64,000 nt of DNA from Sinonovacula constricta (Eukaryota > Mollusca > Bivalvia > Cardiida > Solecurtidae), in contig CM017568.1 in NCBI GenBank assembly GCA_007844125.1, forward strand, positions 4,613,882 to 4,677,881, written 5' to 3'. Below, piece after piece: positions 28,201 to 37,200 of this stretch. The position numbers and the translations under genes are program-made. Under the pieces are notes generated by a model. It searched no databases and was not told where the DNA came from. It worked only from the letters and a program-made list of their open reading frames with translations. How positions within the stretch are numbered: the first letter of the stretch is position 1; every line of letters starts with the position of its first letter.

Positions 28201-31200
28201 GTTGAGTGATTGCTTGCTTTATTATAGTGCATGTTTAAGTAAAGTGCATGCTTGAGTATAGAACAATGTTTGTGCACAGAACATGCTTGGGCATAGAACA
28301 TGCTTGAGCATATTGTATGTTTTAGCATATTGTGCACCACTGATGCAGACATTCTACTATTCTTGATTTTTCTTTAATATTCATATCTACCTTAATTTCT
28401 TTTGTAAAGTGTAAGGTATAAATTTCTTTCTGAGTTAACCACTTTTTCTGTTTTCTATGTAGAAAAAGTTTTTGTCTTGTTCAACTGTTCTGTCTTCGTA
28501 CTCAGTTGTTTGCATAAGTGTCTAGGTTGTACTTCTTGTTGGAAGGTATAATAACAAAATGATTAAATTCTTCATTATAATTTAACCTTAAATTTAACCT
28601 TAAAGATCATTGTCCTTAAAATGACAGACATTGTCTTTATAACTGTGTTGTTTTGTAGGTTTTTTTACTTCATGTTTCATTGAACCTAAAACGAGAACCA
28701 GGGCTTCATCCCAAACTTCCTACATGAACCTCTGACATTTATTCCCGTTTTGCATTTCAGACACAGCATAAAGAAAGATCTTTATAATCATCCAAGTATT
28801 AGATACACATGGTTGCAGACCCTTCTCTCTTGTCAGAAAGATTTGAACCAGTTTGATGACAGCAAGATGCCCAGGTATAAAAACCATTAAAAATAACATG
28901 AGCTTTGTACTTGTGTAATTTTATTAAAAAATAAAGTACACTGTTTTGTTTTGTATAGTATAAAAGTGATTAAACACCATTGGCAAATTGTCCAACCATC
29001 TTCTTTATCCACAACTTTTCCTCTCAAAGAATACCATGAAATTGCCTAATATAGCCTTTGGTGTTATTTGATAATCTCCAAATACAGCAATGCATTTAAA
29101 GCATAATGCATTGAGTAACATCCTGTTTCAAGGGGTTACTTTGTAAAAAAAATTACTAAAGCATTTTAGTTGCAGTCATAGTGTAGTTTCCCAACTGACA
29201 AGCAGTACGTGATAACCACTATGACAACAAGCAGTTTAACCTGGACTTTAGTCTGGAGTCTACTGATAATATCTCGATGATTCTTTGGTATCTATAAGTG
29301 AGTTGGTCTGTGAACATTGAAATACCATGACAACAATAGACTGAAGGAAAAACAACATAAAAAGGCATGTTTTTGTGCTGTGACATTACAGAATGAGAAG
29401 TCACGAAGCAATGTGGGAAAACCAGTCTGAACTTGACGCAGTTCTAGATGCAGTCATTTGTCATGGTAACACACAGGAAGTAGAGAAAACTCTACACCTG
29501 TGTAAATCTTATGGGTAAGTTTTTTTAATGCTGTAACTACTCAAATGAAGTTAAAAATCTTTTAATTTACTCTCTATAAATATATTGTTGATTTTTACTA
29601 ACAGAAATTCTGTTCATAAAAATGTTATACCATAAAAATGCTTAACTTTCATTCTCTTTTTGTTAATTTGTTCAACAATTATTATTATCATCATCATTCA
29701 TCATCATCATTATCATCATTGTTATATTCTGATAAACAACCTGTATTATCTTTGATATATTTCTACTTTCTAGGTACTGGAAGGGTGTTCTAAAACTACT
29801 GCACCATTTGAGAAGGGACCTTGACATTATTGAGATCATTATTCATCTTGGTGACATCAAATTGCTCAATGATTCAGCACTAGGTATGTGTTTTGGTGGT
29901 AATTCTTATTTAGCTTTTTTTAGTAGTCTGATTGTTCCTTGTCATAAGCAAACAACAATTAAGAAATGTAACTAGATATATAGGTAGACTTTGGCATAGC
30001 TGCCCATATGCATTAAAGATTAGGCTCTGCACATTATTTTTTAAAAGCGTATTTTCATAATCTTAACAAAGGCATTGAAGTGTGTAGAGGTGGGGGTGGA
30101 CATGCACAATCTGTTTATGTCACAGATCATATACAGCTCTGTTGAAGATAAATTGAGTGGATTTCATGAGTATGATTTTTAGGGGAAAGTCAGTTGAGTG
30201 TGAAATGGCCATCAATTGAGTTTGAGGGTACACGGAATTTGAGATGTTTTGAGAATATGGGGCCTGTGACAACACAACAAAATGGCAATGCATAGTGAAG
30301 CCTTTGTAACACTGTTAGTGAAGTGTTTTGTAATGTTTCCTTCTCATAATTTTACCTAAAAAAGGATTTCTACATCATGATGCCAGAAATTCTTAATTTG
30401 ATCTGGATTTTTTTTATTTACTTGGAGGGAACTTTTTTTTTTATATATGCAAAACCATTTTGTGTTCAGAGCTACATTCTTAAGTTAATCAGTTTTGTTA
30501 AACAGGGAAGCTATATGAGTAGACACTTAGGGTTTTATGTATTGCTGTTATTATAAATTCAAACACGCATGGATGACTGTAACAACTATGCCAATAAATG
30601 ATATGAAATTATACATGAGGACTAGCAAGTAAACGTTGATAAATGAAAAGAAAACAAAGGTTAGATGAATAAAATATATTGTACTGAATTTCAATTTTTT
30701 GGTGGTATCTTCTTATTTCCAATGACAAAGATTAGAATAAATAAGCCTCCAGTTGCAACAACTCAGGCGATAACATAATGACATAAATATGAAGTTTACA
30801 AATACCATTTTGTTTTTTTCCTTTCTAAATAAATGCCTCTTAATGAATATTTATATTTTGCATTACACACATTTTCAGTCTACGCAAAAACTTTTCCCTT
30901 CACAGGACATAATGACTGGTAAACACAAAAAGTTTACCAGTCACACCAAATTTTTACCAGTCACAATGTTTTTGTTACATTTTTGTAACAACAAATTGAA
31001 TTATTGATCTTAATTGCTGTTTTTTTACAAGCATTAGAAATACTTAGCTTTTAAACATAGATTTAAACATATTGATTGGTTGTTTTAGACCTAAAAATGT
31101 AAATACAGTGTTACTGTATAAGTAATACTGTATAAGTGTTGCTCAAAAAAGTTTGTCACAACTATTTTCTTTGCCTGATGTTTGACTTCATACTCTCGGC

Positions 31201-34200
31201 CAGGCATATCACCATCCTAATATCTACATAAAAGCAATGAACGGCCTGCATCTGTTACTTACAGTAAAAACTGGGTGGGGTTCAGCCTTTTATTTCCTGT
31301 CATTTTTCCATATGAGTATTTGACACATTATGTTACTTTGCAGCCTCTATTTTCATGTTACACCCTGCCACTTCTCCGACGTTTCCTAATTCCTATTACT
31401 AAACACAGAAGTTATTTTTTTTTAACTGCGTCGAAGGTTACCCATGTAAATATATTTTTTAACGACTCGGGAAACGTTCTTTCCCATTTTTTCTTCATAT
31501 CCCTTGGGTGCTTCCTCATCTGTTCTTATTTTTTTTAGTGGTAAAGGTTTATTACCTTTTACATGTGAAAAATTGTCTGCAACTGCCATCCATGGCAATC
31601 GCAACTTCGCATACATAGATAAAGGATAAGTACCAAGTTCATCAAAATCGAATCACACAGACGCTTATTAAATACTGCTGTGATTTGTCTGCGTTCACGG
31701 ACGTTAAGTCACGTTGCGCTGTGCTATTTAGCTATTTAAAAGACCAAGGATGTGAGATTGCCGATGTTAGGGAAGAAACATTCATGTTCGTCTCAGAATT
31801 TTCATTAAACATTTTCACCGGACATTCTGTCTGACGATAAGAGACGTTTTTGTCGGTCATAGTAGAAATCTTCGGACATGTCCGACTAACCGACAGACAT
31901 TCGCATTGACTGCATTTTCATTTTTAATCTGGCTGGTTAAATATGCATAGACATTCCAGATTAAAATAAATTTCGTTATTCTGACAGTTGCCTTAAGAAA
32001 AAATAGAATTATTTCTCTTCTGTAACGCAGTAAATGTTAGTAATTATACATGCAATATTATGTAATTGTTTGGTGTGAGTTATGCTGAGAAAATCTGCAT
32101 TGTAGAAGAAAACAAATTCTGAAGAAGTATGTCCGGGATGCCCTAGCCCAGCCTGCACATCAGTTCAGTATCTTCTTTGCCTTTTGTTGAAGATTTGCAG
32201 CAAGTAAAGAGCAGACAGCTTCTGAAAAAAACACAACTTTTTAAAAATTAAAATGTTCTATTTTAGGCTTCCAACCGAAATCTGAAGCAGACTGGGAAAC
32301 TGTTCTCACAAGTTTCAAAAAGTACCACCAGAAAGTTGGGAACCAGCCTGGTTGTGCTGATGCTTCTGACTGGTCAGAACAGATCACATGGGACAACCTT
32401 GGAATCTTATTGGTCAGATACATTGGCCCAGAAAGAGCTTTGGCCCTGCTTGAAAAGTACTGTGTCAACACAAGATTGTCAGCTGAATTCTTCAAGACTT
32501 GTCTAGTATCTAAGCTTGTTTCAAAGCATCAACGGTAATGTCTTAATAGTTTAGCTAAAGTTATTATTTGATTTCAGAAATAGAATGAAACTAGAATCTC
32601 CGAAAGCTATACAACACTAAAACTAAGAAAAACTGTGTGCACAATATTTAAAATGAAATTTGATCTCTGCAAGTTGTAAATGTTGATTGAAAAGAAAGCC
32701 AATAATGCCAAGTATAACATCTTCCTTGCCATGAGAAGATTTTTATTCTCTTTTGGGAACTTGTTCCATCTAATTATTAAATAAGTTTAAAATTGGTTCA
32801 TGGATCTGTGTTCATTTATTTTTCTCACATTTTGTAAATAAATATAATCAATAACATTTCTGACAATAACATTTCTGACATACACATATGTATCAAAAAT
32901 AATTAAGACAATAAAGATAGATGTTCATGATGTTTTTAGATGCCAGTACTTCTGTACAATTAGCTTGTTTTTGGTGAGAAATATATAAAATAAAAGCATA
33001 TTAATGTATGTCTTTTTATATTATTGTAAGATTGAATTATTGATTTCTTATTATTGTCAGGTTATTTATTCTTAGAATATAAAAGTAAAACAGACATGTT
33101 TCATTATGTTCGACCCATTTAGAATAATTTCCAATCCATTTACAGCTCTATTCTCCATGCCATGCTGGAAAAGGTGGACACATACCTCTGGTCAGTAAGA
33201 CCCTCCAGCATCACAAATAAGGTCAGTACCATCAGCCCTAGCAAGGGTCTCCCCCAGCATCACAAATAAGGTCAGTACCATCAGCCCTAGCAAGGGTCTT
33301 CCCCAGCATCACAAATAAGGTCAGTACCATCAGCCCTAGCAAGGGTCTTCCCCAGCATCACAAATAAGGTCAGTACCATCAGCCCTAGCAAGGGTCTCCT
33401 CCAGCATCACAAATAAGGTCAGTACCATCAGCTCTAGCAAGGGTCTCCCCCAGCATCACAAATAAGGTCAGTACCATCAGCCCTAGCAAGGGTCTTCCCC
33501 AGCATCACAAATAAGGTCAGTACCATCAGCTCTAGCAAGGGTCTCCTCCAGCATCACAAATAAGGTCAGTACCATCAGCCCTAGCAAGGGTCTTACCCAG
33601 CATCACAAATAAGGTCAGTACCATCAGCTCTAGCAAGGGTCTCCCCCAGCATCACAAATAAGGTCAGTACCATCAGCTCTACCAATGGTCTCCCTAGAGG
33701 GGCACAAGCTACTAGGTTCAATTCCTAGATAAAGGCATGACACAATCTTATATCTTGGTATAGCTCTTGTGATTTTTATGTCACAATTAATCAATGAATG
33801 ATAAAGGAACCTTCAGACTAGGGCTTATTTTGCTCTGTCTGTCCACCCAATCAACTATCCTTTCCAGGATTGTTTGACCTTGTGTCTGGAAAATGTGACT
33901 GTGTGGTGTGTCAGGTGTTGGCCCAGTGCTGTTACAGTGAAGGCACCATCATATATAAGTGAACAACCTCCTTGGGTGACCATGTGTGGTATGTCAGGTG
34001 TTCACCCAGTGCTGTTACAGTGATGGCACCACCATATATCGGCGAACAACTGCTGTGGGTGACTGTGGATGGTATGTCAGGTGTTCACCCAGTGCTGTTA
34101 CAATGATTACACCACCATTTATAGGAGAACAACCTCTCTAGGTGACCATGTGTGGTATGTCAGGTGTTCACCAAGTGCTGTTACAGTGATGGCACCACCA

Positions 34201-37200
34201 TATATCGGCGAACAACTGCTGTGGGTGACTGTGTATGGTATGTCAGGTGTTCACCCAGTGCTGTTACAATGATTACACCACCATTTATAGGAGAACAACC
34301 TCTCTAGGTGACCATGTGTGGTATGTCAGGTGTTCACCAAGTGCTGTTACAGTGATGGCACCACCATATATCGGCGAACAACTGCTGTGGGTGACCATGT
34401 GTGGTATGTCAGGTGTTCACCCAGTGCTGTTACAGTGATGGCACCACCATACATAGGAGAACAACTGCTGTGGGTGACCATGTGTGGTATGTCAGGTGTT
34501 CACCAAGTGCTGTTACAGTGATGGCACCACCATATATCGGCGAACAACTGCTGTGGGTGACCATGTGTGGTATGTCAGGTGTTCACCAAGTGCTGTTACA
34601 GTGATGGCACCACCATATATCGGCGAACAACTGCTGTGGGTGACCATGTATGGTATGTCAGGTGTTCACCAAGTGCTGTTACAATGAAGGCACCACCATA
34701 CATAGGAGAACAACCTCCCTGGGTGACTGGGTGTGGTATGTCAGGTGTTCACCCAGTGCTGTTACAATGAAGGCACCACCATACATAGGAGAACAACCTC
34801 CCTGGGTGACTGGGTGTGGTATGTCAGGTGTTCACCCATTGCTGTTACAATGAAGGCACCACCATACATAGGAGAACAACCTCCCTGGGTGACTGGGTGT
34901 GGTATGTCAGGTGTTCACCCAGTGCTGTTACAATGAAGGCACCACCATACATAGGAGAACAACCTCTCTGGGTGACCATGTGTGGTATGTCAGGTGTTCA
35001 CCCAGTGCTGTTACAGTGAAGGCACCACCATACATAGGAGAACAACCTCCCTGGGTGACTGGGTGTGGTATGTCAGGTGTTCACCCAGTGCTGTTACGGT
35101 GATATGCTTCTTCCTAACATATCATTATATTTTGTTGTTGTTTTAGACTAGAAACTAACATAATATCTTTTGCATCTAATTTTTTATACAATTAGATAAT
35201 AGTTTGTACTCTAGATTGTTCTGCTTTTAAGACAAAAACATGAAGCACTTAGATCAGTCTCTTATTTAGGCCTCTTCACTACCAACAATTTCGTCATTTT
35301 CAAGCTATATTATTGAAATTATTTTACTGTCAAAACTAAAAAGACAGAAATTGCTATGAAAAAAAAACCTAAGTTTAACTTTCCATATAAATATAAGAAT
35401 TTGCATATCTACTTAAAATTAAATCATCATTTTTTTAGAATATACTTAACCTTTATTTTATATACAGCTACATTACCTAGCAGTCAATGAAAAGAAGCTA
35501 CGTTGCCATGGTAACAACAGTGTGGACCAAGAAACACTTCAGACTATGGTAATTAAATTTTTTATCTGTTGCAATTAATAACTGCAATACTGTACCCCAT
35601 CAGTATAATCAACTGAGGCAGTGATGTTTTTATTAACTTGTTATCCTTTATGACTATCAATACCTTGGGTAGAACCAGTGTTCATGTAATATCATCTACT
35701 AAAGAAATGCAGAGTGCATGCATGTGTCCGGACAAAGGCTTAAACCAAAATGCTACATAAAAGTCATTAGACATTACGTGTAAAATAGCATTCAATCAAG
35801 CAGTTTACTGCAGGGCAAATGAACTGAAATTTCAACAGTGATGGATTGAGTGGTTAGCTTTTTTTTCCAATCACATAATTAGGTAAAGACAAATAATCTT
35901 GATCTAGATCGGACAGATCTGATGGAGCAAGCTTATCAAGATCTGTGCTTATTGTTGCCAAATCTCTAGCAACACATCTGGTATGCATTGCTTGTACCAC
36001 TAGTTACCAGAAAAAAGTTGCAGTTTTTTTTAAATTAGTAACAGCATATGGCCAATATTAGTCAACCATTCTAAAGAAGTCTAAAGAAAGATCTGCTCAA
36101 GCCATGAATTTCAGGACACAATCTCCCCAGTATTTAAAAACAGAAATTCTATTACGCTTCTTAGACTATGGCACTGTTGTCTTTGAGGAAACCCCCTGAG
36201 GTGCAGCAAAACTACAGCACCAATAGAGGCTGCCTACCAATATCACTGAATTACTAAGAGTACATGGTAATGTGAAGGTCTAGGGCATACATGTGTATCT
36301 TTTAGAGAGTCCACTGTTTGACACATAACCTTCATGTCATGATTGGACAACATGATGGGGTCATGGTAAAATCTGAATGGATAAACTCGATCTAAGTAGA
36401 ACAGTAATTTGGTGTCCATCACATCTAAACTAATATACCTAATTGTTGTTGAGATTTAAATGGTGAATTGAGTTTAAGTCATGACTTTGGCATGGGAAAG
36501 GTTAATGAATACTGATCTGAATAAATATTTGAAACATTTGGACAGAAACATTTAATCATGTAGTCGATGTATCCTATATTGTTTTTCCAGGCCCGTGCTG
36601 TTAGAGCTGACAAATCAACACATTTTTACCTGGATGAACCTGACTGCCATTGGGGAATCCAGGTGAAATTCAACAGGTAAGAACTTGTAGACAAAACATA
36701 CACATCCATTTGTTTTGATGGCACAGTAGTTGAGGTTGATCACTGGTCTATCTGTTTTAGGTTTGTTTGTCCTCACTTTGTTGACCTTATAATTGCCATT
36801 GACTCCAAGGTACACGTATAACATCCCTGTAGTAAACTCAGCTTATCAAGTGTTTTTTGAATGTCTGGTTTTCCTGATATCAGATTGTTGTTACTGGGTG
36901 TGGAATCATAAACCAAGAGATGAAAGCATGCTGTCTTGGTAAGAACAGAACTATATCTGTGCTGGTATTCACCAACCATTCTAAAGTATGAATTGCTCAA
37001 GTTATGGATTTCAATCCACAACATTTTAGTGATGTATTTAGCAACATGTCTATATTTTTGCATGACACTTTGCTACTTTCAGTCTAAAATCACATGAAAC
37101 TTCATAAATAAGCTTACTTTTGTTGGTATGAAAATTGTGACTTGGGCTTAAGTCATGATTTAGGCTTAAGAATTTGTTGATGTATACAGCCATGGTCTTT

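Noticed and set aside
34069..35102. Ten overlapping 67-residue open frames
   Set aside because: Each is the same frame of the 83-bp repeat restarting every 83 bp; no splice context or composition support.
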